Positions 49,966-59,940 of a DNA stretch of 64,000 nucleotides are shown in pieces (position 1 is the stretch's first letter; the number at the start of each line of letters is the position of its first letter). Origin of the DNA: Shouchella oshimensis (lineage in GTDB: Bacteria > Bacillota > Bacilli > Bacillales > Bacillaceae_D); assembly GCF_002019765.1 (NCBI RefSeq), contig NZ_KV917380.1, positions 2,638,667 to 2,702,666 on the forward strand. The letters run 5' to 3'. A program made the translations under genes and the position numbers. Below the pieces are notes generated by a model. That model saw only the letters and a program-made list of their open reading frames with translations, was not told the DNA's origin and did no database searches.

Positions 49966-50451
49966 CTACAGAGACAAGATCGCTCGTTCCTTACAAAGAA
50001 GTAAGTCATGACCTTTCACAACTTTTCGACCTTCTTTAATATCCGACAACCAGCCATCTGTCACTTCATACCCTATGATGGTGCCCACTTCCATTGAAAA
50101 ATATACATCTTCTGCTAAACCAAGCATATCGCCTTCTGAGGATAAGACAGGCTTCCCCTTAAACTTTTTGCGGCTTGTACAAATAGGATCATACTGCTTA
50201 TGCGTATCAGCAACATTTTCCACTTTTGTGTCTTCATCAATCATAACGGCTTGTTCTCCGAGATGTTGAATCGCTTCAAAAGGAAGAAAACCATGGTGAT
50301 GGAGCAAAGCGTGGTTTCGCTTAATTATGAACCCTGCTATTCGACCATCACACATACAGCCGTCACAAATTTGTCCAATTTCTTTGCCAGTTGCCATTGA
50401 AACAATTGGTAAACCAATCATTCTCTGCATCGTTCGCAAAAGCTGCACCAC
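49966..50451 (-). CDS. yrrD: YrrD, PRC-barrel protein
   Basis: 161 aa. Two PRC-barrel-type beta domains: GLPIVSMATGKEIGQICDGC, then GKPVLSSEGDMLGLAEDVYF with VGTIIGYEVTDGWLSDIKEG. Family size and place (between recD2 and yrzR) match. Function unknown; often linked to sporulation or RNA work. Confidence 0.85.
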   Translation of the reverse strand: MVQLLRTMQRMIGLPIVSMATGKEIGQICDGCMCDGRIAGFIIKRNHALLHHHGFLPFEAIQHLGEQAVMIDEDTKVENVADTHKQYDPICTSRKKFKGKPVLSSEGDMLGLAEDVYFSMEVGTIIGYEVTDGWLSDIKEGRKVVKGHDLLLCKERAILSL

Positions 50452-50512
50452 CTCTCCGAACAGTTATAATGTATGTACCTTCTCCCTCCTTATCCCCGGA
50501 GATGGTTACCAG

Positions 50513-52771
50513 CTACATCATTCGCTCTTGAAGTCGGTCTTTTAATAATGATTGTCTGCCGTCATTCTTTTTTTGAATCGCTTGTTCAAATGTTTTTATG
50601 TCTCCGCATAAAAGTAAAAATTGCTTTGCCCTTGTTATGCCTGTATATAATAAATTCCGTCGTAGCATGCGTTGATAATTTCCAACAACTGGCATGACTA
50701 CAATAGGAAATTCACTACCTTGGGCTTTATGAATAGAGGAACAGTAGGCATGAGTTAGTTGAGTAAAATCTTTTTTGTCGTACGTTACTTCTAAGCCATC
50801 AAACGACACAACGAGTTGATCTTTTTTCTCCGTTGTTTCTTTGGCATAAAGGATAGCTACAATTTCTCCTCTATCTCCATTAAAGACATTTTCTTCTGCA
50901 TTGTTCACAAGTTGAAGTACCATGTCACCTTTACGAAAAATGACATCACCGAAAGGAATTTCACGCCGCCCTTCTTTAGCCGGATTGAAGAGTGTTTGCA
51001 ACATAGTATTTAATTCAATAATGCCTGCTCCACCACGATAAATCGGAGCTAATACTTGAATTTCCCTCGGACTATAGCCTTTTGTACGTGCATTTTCACA
51101 TATTTGCCAGACCGCTTGCTTCACTTGATTGGTTTGACAAGAGAAAAAGCGTAAATCAGGTTTTTTTGCCGTTATATCTGTTGGCAAATAACCATCTTTC
51201 ATGGAATGAGCTAACTCAATAATGGATGAACCTTCTGCCTGTCGATAAATTTCATTTAATTGAACGGTAGGTATCACTTCCGAGTCGAGCAAATCTTTAA
51301 GCACCTGCCCGGGTCCAACCGATGGCAATTGATTTTCATCACCAACAAGAACGACTTGCATTCCTTTCGGAATCGCTTTGAACAACTGGTTAGCGACCCA
51401 AGCATCCACCATCGACATTTCATCTACAATTAACAGTTCTCCTTCGAGCTGATCATGATCTCCTTTATCAAAACCTGTGGCGCTGCCTTTCCAGCCAAGC
51501 AAGCTATGAATTGTACCAGCAGACAGTTCGGTGGCTTCAGCCATTCGTTTCGCTGCACGTCCTGTAGGCGCAGCAAGCTTAATTGGCAAAGACCGGTTTT
51601 CTTTTTCGCTCGTTCCTCGACCATCAAGATTGATGCCTTGTAAACGTGCATAAGATTCTACAATTCCTTTTATAACGGTTGTTTTGCCTGTACCCGGACC
51701 TCCAGTCAAAAGCATAATAGGCGAATGAAGCGCTGTTTCTATTGCTTCTTTTTGTAAATGCGAATACGTTACATTGTGATTCTCTTCTAACTCACCGAGG
51801 GTTTTTTCCATATCTGCTTGCGTAAATTCAGATTGAAGCTCATAAGACTTTATACGCATAATGTTTTGAGCGATTCCTCGCTCCGCATAAAAAAGAGATT
51901 TCATGTAAATACGGTCATGCTCTGTTACAACCAGACCTTCTTCATTCATTTCTTTAATGATTTGTTGAACATTTTCATTACTTACAGGCTTATTTGGTGT
52001 ATGTAGCAATAGCACAACCTCTTGAATAAACGACTCCGTATTAAGAAAAAGATGCCCATCTTGGATACTTAATTCATTAATTAAGTATAAGATACCCGCA
52101 CGCACTCGTTCCGGATGATCCCCAGTTAAGCCAATGGCTGCCCCAAGCTGATCGGCGCGGCGAAAACCAACTCCTTCTACGTCTTTTATTAATAAATATG
52201 GATTCGTACGAATAATATCAAGTGCTTGAAGTTTATACGCGCGATACACATTCATTGATAGCTCTGTCCCAAAGCCATATTGAGATAACTGAATAATAAC
52301 TTGTTCGGCTCCTTGATGTTCTAATAAACGTTGATGAAGCATCATAGCATTCTCTTTTTTCAACTTTGGCACTCGATCAAGAACATTCTGATCTTCAATA
52401 ATAAGCGAAATTGCGCGTTCACCTAGTTCATTGACAATCGTTTCGGCTGTTTTCGTTCCAATACCAGGAAAACGATCACTTGAAAGAAATTTAATAATAC
52501 CATTTTTCGTTTTAGGCATTTCCCTTTTAAATGTCTCAACTTTATATTGTGTACCAAACTTTGGGTGTTCGGTAACTTGTCCAAAAAACGAATACGTTTC
52601 GTCCATCTCAAGCTCTGGGAGGTGACCGACTATTGTTGTTTTCTTCGCTTCAATTTGTTCATTCGTTTTATCAATTTTAACAGTAGCAACCGTATAATCA
52701 TTTTCAGCATTACGGAATAGCACGTGTGTCACTTTTCCTTTAATGTATCTTCCTGTTTCTTCCACATCCAT
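50513..52771 (-). CDS. recD2: ATP-dependent DNA helicase RecD2 (YrrC)
   Basis: 752 aa. The long N-terminal part typical of RecD2 (about 1-330, with helix-hairpin-helix GIGTKTAETIVNELGERAIS) precedes the SF1B helicase core: Walker A LTGGPGTGKTTVIKG, Walker B LLIVDEMSMVDAWV, VGDENQLPSVGPGQVLKD, LNEIYRQAEGSSIIELAH, and YCSSIHKAQGSEFPIVVMPV. It works in DNA repair and fork progress without RecBC. Confidence 0.96.
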   Translation of the reverse strand: MDVEETGRYIKGKVTHVLFRNAENDYTVATVKIDKTNEQIEAKKTTIVGHLPELEMDETYSFFGQVTEHPKFGTQYKVETFKREMPKTKNGIIKFLSSDRFPGIGTKTAETIVNELGERAISLIIEDQNVLDRVPKLKKENAMMLHQRLLEHQGAEQVIIQLSQYGFGTELSMNVYRAYKLQALDIIRTNPYLLIKDVEGVGFRRADQLGAAIGLTGDHPERVRAGILYLINELSIQDGHLFLNTESFIQEVVLLLHTPNKPVSNENVQQIIKEMNEEGLVVTEHDRIYMKSLFYAERGIAQNIMRIKSYELQSEFTQADMEKTLGELEENHNVTYSHLQKEAIETALHSPIMLLTGGPGTGKTTVIKGIVESYARLQGINLDGRGTSEKENRSLPIKLAAPTGRAAKRMAEATELSAGTIHSLLGWKGSATGFDKGDHDQLEGELLIVDEMSMVDAWVANQLFKAIPKGMQVVLVGDENQLPSVGPGQVLKDLLDSEVIPTVQLNEIYRQAEGSSIIELAHSMKDGYLPTDITAKKPDLRFFSCQTNQVKQAVWQICENARTKGYSPREIQVLAPIYRGGAGIIELNTMLQTLFNPAKEGRREIPFGDVIFRKGDMVLQLVNNAEENVFNGDRGEIVAILYAKETTEKKDQLVVSFDGLEVTYDKKDFTQLTHAYCSSIHKAQGSEFPIVVMPVVGNYQRMLRRNLLYTGITRAKQFLLLCGDIKTFEQAIQKKNDGRQSLLKDRLQERMM

Positions 52772-52781
52772 AAGTATACAC

Positions 52782-53441
52782 TCACCCTTTGTTCAATGCA
52801 TCTTCTACAACACGTTTCGCATTTCCAGCAAGTAAATGGTCCTCTTGATTCGTTAAAGCTAAGTCAAAACATTTCAGTGCTTCCTCTACCCTTTCTGAAG
52901 ATAAATGAATGACACCAAGGTTATAATACGCATCCGCATGAGTTGAGTCTTGTTTTAATACCTCAATAAACAGCGCTTCTGCTTCCCCTAGTTGATCTTG
53001 TTGTGCAAGACAAAGACCATATTGAAAGGCAATTTCCGGATCATCTGCTTGTAATTCATGGGCACGGCTTAAATTAGCCTGTGCATGAGCAAGGGAACCT
53101 AGCTGATAATGGGACATGCCAAGCATATAAAATAAGTCAGCATCAGCTAACCCTTTTTGTTGAGCTATAAGAAAACGCTTGATCGCTTCTTGGAAATGTT
53201 CGTCTTCATACGCAAGCACACCAAGGCTATAATAAGCAGTGGTCGCATCCTTATCTAGTTCAATCGCACGCTCATTAAAGACAACTGCCCGTTCACGGTC
53301 CCCAAGCACCCGTAAGAGGTTAGCCATATTTATATAGCCTTCTGGCTCTTTTGGGTGTTCTTCAATATAGTCAGTAAACACTTTTGCTGCCTCTTCATAA
53401 TTAGCTTCCTTCATATATGCAATACCTGTTGATAAATCCAT
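52782..53441 (-). CDS. yrrB: TPR protein YrrB
   Basis: 219 aa. About six tetratricopeptide repeats, e.g. EPEGYINMANLLRVLGDRER, TAYYSLGVLAYEDEHFQEAI, DADLFYMLGMSHYQLGSLAH, HADAYYNLGVIHLSSERVEE. A protein-binding scaffold. It lies 10 bases upstream of recD2 and follows mnmA. Confidence 0.92.
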   Translation of the reverse strand: MDLSTGIAYMKEANYEEAAKVFTDYIEEHPKEPEGYINMANLLRVLGDRERAVVFNERAIELDKDATTAYYSLGVLAYEDEHFQEAIKRFLIAQQKGLADADLFYMLGMSHYQLGSLAHAQANLSRAHELQADDPEIAFQYGLCLAQQDQLGEAEALFIEVLKQDSTHADAYYNLGVIHLSSERVEEALKCFDLALTNQEDHLLAGNAKRVVEDALNKG

Positions 53442-53458
53442 TTATACGTACCCCCTTG

Positions 53459-54585
<1,127 letters not shown>

Positions 54586-54590
54586 TTAAT

Positions 54591-55748
54591 CTATTCGATA
54601 AAATTATCTCGACTTTGCTCTGCCTTGACAATTGTCGCTATTTTATTAAATGCTTCTATCGTTTCGCTCTCTTCATTTGTTAGTCCAAAGCTAAACCGAA
54701 TTGCTTCCATTACTTTATGATTATCATGTCCGTACATGGCTTCTATCACATGGGATGGAACGAGTGTACCAGCCGTGCAAGCAGAACCTCCAGACGCAAC
54801 AATACCTGCTATGTCAAGTTTCATTAATAATGTTTCAGTTTTAACGTTACGAAAACTTATATTAAGAATATGGGCTAAACGATTTTTTGATCCGTTCAGT
54901 ACATACTCTACACCATGAGCGTCCATTATTTCTATAAATGCGGCTTGGAAATAATTGTACTTCTGCTGATTAACAGCTTGTTGCTCTTTTGCGAGCTCAA
55001 TCGCTTTCGCAAAGCCAACAATGCCCGGTACATTTTCTGTACCAGCACGACGTTTCCGCTCTTGTTCACCACCATAGGTCGTTGCATCAAGCGTCACTGC
55101 TTTTGATACATATAAACAACCTACACCTTTTGGACCGTTCACCTTATGACTTGCAAGGGAGAGCATATCAACACCTAACAACTTATGATCAAGCGTTCTT
55201 AATCCTGCAGCCTGAACCGCATCTGTATGAAAAACAGCTTGGTGAGAGTGAAGAATGGCTCCAATTTCTTCTATTGGCTGCACTGTTCCGACCTCATTAT
55301 TACCGTACATAACTGATACTAAAATCGTATCTTCTGTTAATGCCGCTTTTATATCGTTAGCTGATACTTGCCCCGTTGTATCCACGTCAACATAGGTAAT
55401 CGTAAATCCTTCTCTTTCAAGTTGCTTCATCGTGTGTAATACTGCATGATGTTCGATTTTAGACGTAATCAAATGCGTCCCCTTCGTACGATTCGCCCTT
55501 GCATAACCAAGTAATGCAAGGTTGTTCGCCTCTGTACCACCACTTGTAAAAATGATTTCATCTGCACTAGCAGAAATATGCGAGGCTATACGATGACGAG
55601 CATCCATTACAGCTTGTTTTGCACGGCGCCCAAAACGATGACTACTGGATGGGTTACCGAACACATCTGTATAATAAGGAATCATCGCCTCAACCACTTC
55701 TGGGTGAACCGAGGAGGTAGCAGCATGATCAAAATAATATTCGTTCAT
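54591..55748 (-). CDS. iscS: Cysteine desulfurase (IscS/YrvO type)
   Basis: 385 aa. PLP enzyme: YFDHAATSSVHPEVVEAM, IIFTSGGTEANNLALLGYA, FHTDAVQAAG, SLASHKVNGPKGVGCLYV with the PLP Lys, and the flexible loop SGGSACTAGTLVPSHV with the catalytic Cys. It feeds sulfur to MnmA. Start is 12 bases after cymR. Confidence 0.96.
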   Translation of the reverse strand: MNEYYFDHAATSSVHPEVVEAMIPYYTDVFGNPSSSHRFGRRAKQAVMDARHRIASHISASADEIIFTSGGTEANNLALLGYARANRTKGTHLITSKIEHHAVLHTMKQLEREGFTITYVDVDTTGQVSANDIKAALTEDTILVSVMYGNNEVGTVQPIEEIGAILHSHQAVFHTDAVQAAGLRTLDHKLLGVDMLSLASHKVNGPKGVGCLYVSKAVTLDATTYGGEQERKRRAGTENVPGIVGFAKAIELAKEQQAVNQQKYNYFQAAFIEIMDAHGVEYVLNGSKNRLAHILNISFRNVKTETLLMKLDIAGIVASGGSACTAGTLVPSHVIEAMYGHDNHKVMEAIRFSFGLTNEESETIEAFNKIATIVKAEQSRDNFIE

Positions 55749-55760
55749 TCCATCACCTTT

Positions 55761-56180
55761 TTAAATATAAAACATGTAGTAATCTTGCTCGCCATCTTCT
55801 TTGAAGTTCGCTAAATCTGAAAGCGTCGTTGTATCAAGCACATCTTTAACAGCATCTCTTATTTTAATCCAAAGATCACGTTTAGCCGGCTCTTCATCAT
55901 CTAACACTTCAACAGGGCTAATCGGCCCTTCCAATACACGGATAATGTCACCAGCTGTAATCTCTTCTGGCTGCTTTGCCAACTTATAGCCACCATAAGC
56001 ACCACGCACACTTTTTACAAGCGTCGCGTTTCGAAGCGGGGCAATTAGTTGCTCTAAATAATGTTCAGATAGATTGTACTCCTGCGCAATGGACTTTAAT
56101 GAGATGGGACCTTCCCCTTCTTTTTTTGCCAGTGCCATCATAATGGTCAACCCGTAACGACCTTTTGTCGATATTTTCAT
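55761..56180 (-). CDS. cymR: CymR, Rrf2-family master regulator of cysteine metabolism
   Basis: 139 aa. Winged helix: MKISTKGRYGLTIMMALAKK, SLKSIAQEYNLSEHYLEQLI, LVKSVRGAYGGYKLAKQPEE. No Fe-S Cys ligands are present, in line with CymR rather than IscR. In B. subtilis it works with CysK. First gene of cymR-iscS-mnmA. Confidence 0.95.
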   Translation of the reverse strand: MKISTKGRYGLTIMMALAKKEGEGPISLKSIAQEYNLSEHYLEQLIAPLRNATLVKSVRGAYGGYKLAKQPEEITAGDIIRVLEGPISPVEVLDDEEPAKRDLWIKIRDAVKDVLDTTTLSDLANFKEDGEQDYYMFYI

Positions 56181-56253
56181 AATGAGTAGCTCCTTTAAAT
56201 CGTTTCCTATTCAATTCATTTACGTATTCGCCCACAATATTTCTCCATAAAAC

Positions 56254-56281
56254 ATTATAGCATGATTTCTTATCTGATTAA
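56254..56281 (-). promoter_or_regulatory. Candidate sigma-A promoter of cymR
   Basis: Minus strand TTAATC (56281-56276), 16-base spacer, TATAAT (56259-56254), about 75 bases before the start. Confidence 0.6.
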
Positions 56282-56364
56282 TAGGTTGAGCGCTTTTCGA
56301 TTTGCCCTTGAAAATAAAGATAAGCTACACTGTATACATGAATCAGTGAGTCAGGGGGATACGT

Positions 56365-57627
56365 ATGAAACAAAAACCACTTGCATTTCGCATGAGGCCA
56401 ACTTCGATTGATGATGTTATCGGGCAAGAACGCTTGTTAGGTGAAGGAAAATTATTACGACGAATGGTAGAGGCAGATCAACTTTCATCTATGGTCTTAT
56501 ATGGTCCTCCCGGCACTGGCAAAACATCTATAGCAAGTGCCATTGCCGGTACAAGCGGTCATCATTACCGCCTTTTAAATGCAACTGTACACAACAAAAA
56601 AGATATGGAGACCGTTGTTGCTGAGGCAAAAATGTACGGGTCCATCATTCTTATATTAGACGAGGTTCATCGACTTGATAAAGCAAAACAAGATTTTTTA
56701 TTGCCGCATTTAGAAAGTGGCTTAATACTGCTAATTGGAGCGACAACAGCTAACCCTTATCATTCTATTAATCCTGCCATTCGAAGCCGATGTCATATAT
56801 TTGAACTTGAGCAATTAGATCCACCAGAAATTGAACAAGCTCTTCACCGAGCTTTAAACGATAAAGAACACGGCCTTGGTCAGGAGAAAATCGACATTGA
56901 CGCTAAGGCCATTACTCATTTAGCTCTTGCTTGCGGTGGTGATGTACGAGCCGGCTTAAATGCCCTTGAACTGGCGGTACTTTCGACTCCAAAAGATGAA
57001 AATGGTATTCGATCTATTCAGCTCGAAACGGCAGAACAAAGCATTCAAAAGAAAAGCATTCAGCACGACAAAGACGGTGATGGGCACTATGATGTTTTGT
57101 CTGCTTTTCAAAAATCCATTCGTGGGAGCGATGTTGATGCAAGTTTACATTATCTTGCTCGATTATTGGAAGCAGGAGATTTAGTTAGCATTCATCGCCG
57201 ACTTCTTGTCATTGCATATGAAGATATCGGACTGGCAAACCCTCAAGCTGGTTCACGCACCTTAACGGCAATTGAAGCAGCAGAACGTGTGGGGCTACCA
57301 GAAGCACGTATTCCGCTGGCGAATGCTGTGATTGAACTAGCTCTATCACCTAAAAGTAATCGTGCCTATAAAGGGATTGATGCAGCTATTGCAGCGCTTC
57401 GTGAAGGGGGAAACGCAACAATTCCACTGCATTTAAAAGATACGCATTATCAAGGCGCTAAAAATCTAGGTAGAGGGGTCGAGTACAAGTACCCGCATGA
57501 TTTTGAAGGGAGCTGGGTAAAGCAACAATATTTACCTGATGCTTTTAAAAAACACCGCTATTACGAGCCAAATCACGACAATAAATTTGAACATGCGCTT
57601 GCCGCACTTTATGAAAAACGGCAATAA
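56365..57627 (+). CDS. rarA: Replication-associated recombination protein RarA (MgsA/YrvN)
   Basis: 420 aa. AAA+ clamp-loader-like: Walker A VLYGPPGTGKTSIASAIAG, Walker B IILILDEVHRLDKAKQDFLL, sensor GATTANPYHSINPAIRSRCH; C-terminal tetramer domain with VNAAD-like GIDAAIAALREG and VEYKYPHDFEGSWV. It acts at stalled forks. Divergent from cymR. Confidence 0.96.
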   Translation: MKQKPLAFRMRPTSIDDVIGQERLLGEGKLLRRMVEADQLSSMVLYGPPGTGKTSIASAIAGTSGHHYRLLNATVHNKKDMETVVAEAKMYGSIILILDEVHRLDKAKQDFLLPHLESGLILLIGATTANPYHSINPAIRSRCHIFELEQLDPPEIEQALHRALNDKEHGLGQEKIDIDAKAITHLALACGGDVRAGLNALELAVLSTPKDENGIRSIQLETAEQSIQKKSIQHDKDGDGHYDVLSAFQKSIRGSDVDASLHYLARLLEAGDLVSIHRRLLVIAYEDIGLANPQAGSRTLTAIEAAERVGLPEARIPLANAVIELALSPKSNRAYKGIDAAIAALREGGNATIPLHLKDTHYQGAKNLGRGVEYKYPHDFEGSWVKQQYLPDAFKKHRYYEPNHDNKFEHALAALYEKRQ

Positions 57628-57742
57628 ACAACTTCTGAATCTGCTAGAATTCTTTTCTCTCTCCTTTATTACTAGCCTAGTATAAAAAAAGAAAACTCTG
57701 GTTAAAGTAATAGCAAGACATAATTGCTTAGGAGTTGAGATA

Positions 57743-58360
57743 ATGAAAATAAGACAAGATGCGTGGTCACACGAGGATGACGTATTATTAGCGGATACAG
57801 TACTCTCCCATATAAAAGATGGTAGCACTCAATTAAAAGCTTTTGATGAAGTAGGTGATGCGCTAAATCGAACATCTGCTGCTTGCGGGTTCCGATGGAA
57901 TGCGGTTATACGACAAAAGCACTTACGTACCATCGAAGAAGCAAAACGAGAAAGAAAGATGCGAAAGCGTATGATCGCTTCACCTTTTTCAACAAACTAT
58001 CAAAAACATGACGCGAGACCGTTTGAAACGATGCAACCAACTACGCCATTTCATGAGCCTGAACCATCAATGGAATCCATCATTGCTCAACTAAAGAAAG
58101 TCGACCTAGGGGCATCTACTTCATTAAAAGAAGAGAACCAAACGTTACGACAGAAACTACAAGCCGCACAAGCACATATTGGAGAATTAGAAAAGCAACT
58201 ATCAAGAAATAAGCAAGAGCATAGTATGATTGAAGAAGATTATCAATCACTTATTTCCATTATGAACCGTGCAAGAAGAATGGCTATTTTAGAGGAAGAC
58301 TTAGATGATCAAGTTGCATTTCGAATGGAAACAAACGGAAATCTAGAAAAAATCGATTAA
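57743..58360 (+). CDS. RsfA-family sporulation transcription regulator
   Basis: 205 aa, ATG at 57743. N-terminal Myb-like DNA-binding part: MKIRQDAWSHEDDVLLADTV, FDEVGDALNRTSAACGFRWN; then a linker and a C-terminal coiled coil (LKEENQTLRQKLQAAQAHIG). RsfA is a prespore-specific regulator in B. subtilis; which of its paralogues this equals is not clear. Confidence 0.88.
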   Translation: MKIRQDAWSHEDDVLLADTVLSHIKDGSTQLKAFDEVGDALNRTSAACGFRWNAVIRQKHLRTIEEAKRERKMRKRMIASPFSTNYQKHDARPFETMQPTTPFHEPEPSMESIIAQLKKVDLGASTSLKEENQTLRQKLQAAQAHIGELEKQLSRNKQEHSMIEEDYQSLISIMNRARRMAILEEDLDDQVAFRMETNGNLEKID

Positions 58361-58361
58361 A

Positions 58362-58389
58362 CAAAAAAAGCCTTAGCAGGGCTTTTTTT
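58362..58389. terminator. Terminator between the RsfA-like gene and tcdA
   Basis: AAAAGCC, short loop, GGCTTTT with A- and T-runs on either side, suited to both convergent genes. Confidence 0.85.
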
Positions 58390-58394
58390 GTTTG

Positions 58395-59171
58395 TTAGTT
58401 TTGTCGGTTAATCGTTATTCCCTCTAACAAATTTGTAATAACATGTCCAGCCATAATTAATCCTGACACAGATGGGACGAAAGCATTTGATGATGGAGGA
58501 AGCTTCGCTTTACGAATAGTACCTTGCTCAGCACTTTCTGGCACAATCTCTTGACGAATATCTTCACGAATCTGAATAGGCTTTTCATCTGAGAAAACGA
58601 CTTCTACTCCTTTTTTAATCCCTTCTTTTCGTAAACGTGTGCGAATGACTTTAGCGATAGGATCATAACTTGTTTTTGAAATGTCTTCAATACGTAGTCG
58701 AGTTGGATCAAGTTTGTTGGCAACACCCATACTTGAAATGAACGGGATTTTACGCTTCCGACATTCTTTTATTAAATGGATCTTATAGGAAATGGTATCA
58801 CTTGCATCAATAACATAGTCTAATTCGTGAGAAAAGAAATCCTCATATGTTTCTTCTGTGTAGAACATTTTTAATGCAACTACGTCACAACCTGGATTAA
58901 TATCTTGAATTCGTTTAGCCATTAAATCAACCTTTGGCTGACCAACCGTTGATAATAATGCATGAATTTGTCGATTAACGTTCGTAATATCAACATCATC
59001 TTTATCAACAAGTACAATTTTACCAACGCCTGAACGCGCAAGAGCTTCAGCGGAAAACGAACCTACCCCACCTACTCCAAGTACTGCTACTGTACTACCT
59101 TTCAATCGATCTAACCCATCGTGGCCAATGGCCAGTTCATTTCTTGAAAACTGGTGTAACACGTTCATCAA
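58395..59171 (-). CDS. tcdA: tRNA threonylcarbamoyladenosine dehydratase TcdA (YrvM)
   Basis: 258 aa. E1-like fold: VAVLGVGGVGSFSAEALARS for ATP binding, IVLVDKDDVDITNVNRQIHA, and YVIDASDTISYKIHLIKECR. It makes the cyclic ct6A form of t6A37 in tRNA. In the usual place between the 6S RNA and rarA. Confidence 0.93.
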   Translation of the reverse strand: MMNVLHQFSRNELAIGHDGLDRLKGSTVAVLGVGGVGSFSAEALARSGVGKIVLVDKDDVDITNVNRQIHALLSTVGQPKVDLMAKRIQDINPGCDVVALKMFYTEETYEDFFSHELDYVIDASDTISYKIHLIKECRKRKIPFISSMGVANKLDPTRLRIEDISKTSYDPIAKVIRTRLRKEGIKKGVEVVFSDEKPIQIREDIRQEIVPESAEQGTIRKAKLPPSSNAFVPSVSGLIMAGHVITNLLEGITINRQN

Positions 59172-59232
59172 ACTCCTTTATGATTCCCTTATGCTGTTGT
59201 GATTTTATCATATTCTAAAAGAAAAGCACATA

Positions 59233-59452
59233 CAAAAAAGCATTCCCAAAATGGAAATGCTTTTTTCGTGATCCCGATCATGCCGTAGGTAGTTAATGCT
59301 TTGAACCTGCCAGGCAGGTGGGTGCTCTGTACCGTTTCTTTTACGTCCTCAGCTTCCGAGGCATGTAAGCAAAACTGTAACGACGAGCTCCCTTTTTTAA
59401 GGTGTTGGCTCAAAGAATAAAACCCGTACGAACATTTCAGGAATCATTTAAT
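59233..59452 (-). ncRNA. bsrA: 6S RNA (6S-1/BsrA type)
   Basis: The gap between yrvM/tcdA and the next genes matches the bsrA place in B. subtilis. The minus-strand transcript can close a long stem (TGATTCC near the 5' end with GGGATCA; CGTA with TACG), holds GAGCCAACACC and AAGGGAGCTCG with a large unpaired centre, and ends in a terminator GCATTTCC...GGGAATGC plus six T (59267-59233). 6S RNA binds sigma-A RNA polymerase. Start set from the promoter at 59460-59488. Confidence 0.72.
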
Positions 59453-59459
59453 TAACGTT

Positions 59460-59488
59460 ATCATAACAATTTAAATGACTTTACGCAA
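59460..59488 (-). promoter_or_regulatory. Sigma-A promoter of the 6S RNA
   Basis: Minus strand TTGCGT, 17-base spacer, TATGAT (59465-59460). It points into the structured region at 59452-59233. Confidence 0.75.
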
Positions 59489-59631
59489 CCTTTTTCAAAA
59501 AATTGTGACTAAAGACATATACGGTAGACTGTTATAGATATGTACCCCGTTTCCAAAAGGATGAAACCACCGCATATTAAGTGAGTTTTCACAAAAAATA
59601 TGGTACATTCTTCTTTAAAGGGGGCATCACT

Positions 59632-59940
59632 ATGACCGCAATTGTAAAGCAACGTTGTATTGAAGTCACACAAGAAATCGGACTGCTTGAAAAAAGAATT
59701 GTCGAAAGTTCTTTTGAGCTATCCTTGTTCAGTGATCGTATTGAAACAGAGTCCGACCGGTTTCCACTTGACAGCGTATTTGATATCTCATATCGCTTCC
59801 CTAGTGATTCACCTGATTCGCTTGGCTTTTTGTATTTACATACAAGTCGAGGTGTTTCAACATATAAAATTAAAACGTCACCAGAGCAACTCATTCAAGA
59901 ATTTAAAAAACTAGTCCCAGAAACGAAATATCGATTATGA
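59632..59940 (+). CDS. Unrecognised small protein
   Basis: 102 aa from the ATG at 59632 with AAAGGGGGC; the earlier in-frame start has none. Beta-rich: QEIGLLEKRIVESSFELSLF, FDISYRFPSDSPDSLGFLYL, YKIKTSPEQLIQEFKKLVPE. It may have a PH-like fold as short Bacillus proteins of this pattern do. Its stop overlaps the hom stop (convergent). Confidence 0.75.
   Translation: MTAIVKQRCIEVTQEIGLLEKRIVESSFELSLFSDRIETESDRFPLDSVFDISYRFPSDSPDSLGFLYLHTSRGVSTYKIKTSPEQLIQEFKKLVPETKYRL

Noticed and set aside
59189-59413. 74-codon frame in the gap before tcdA
   Set aside because: It covers the structured 6S-like RNA and its terminator and shows no protein-like pattern.
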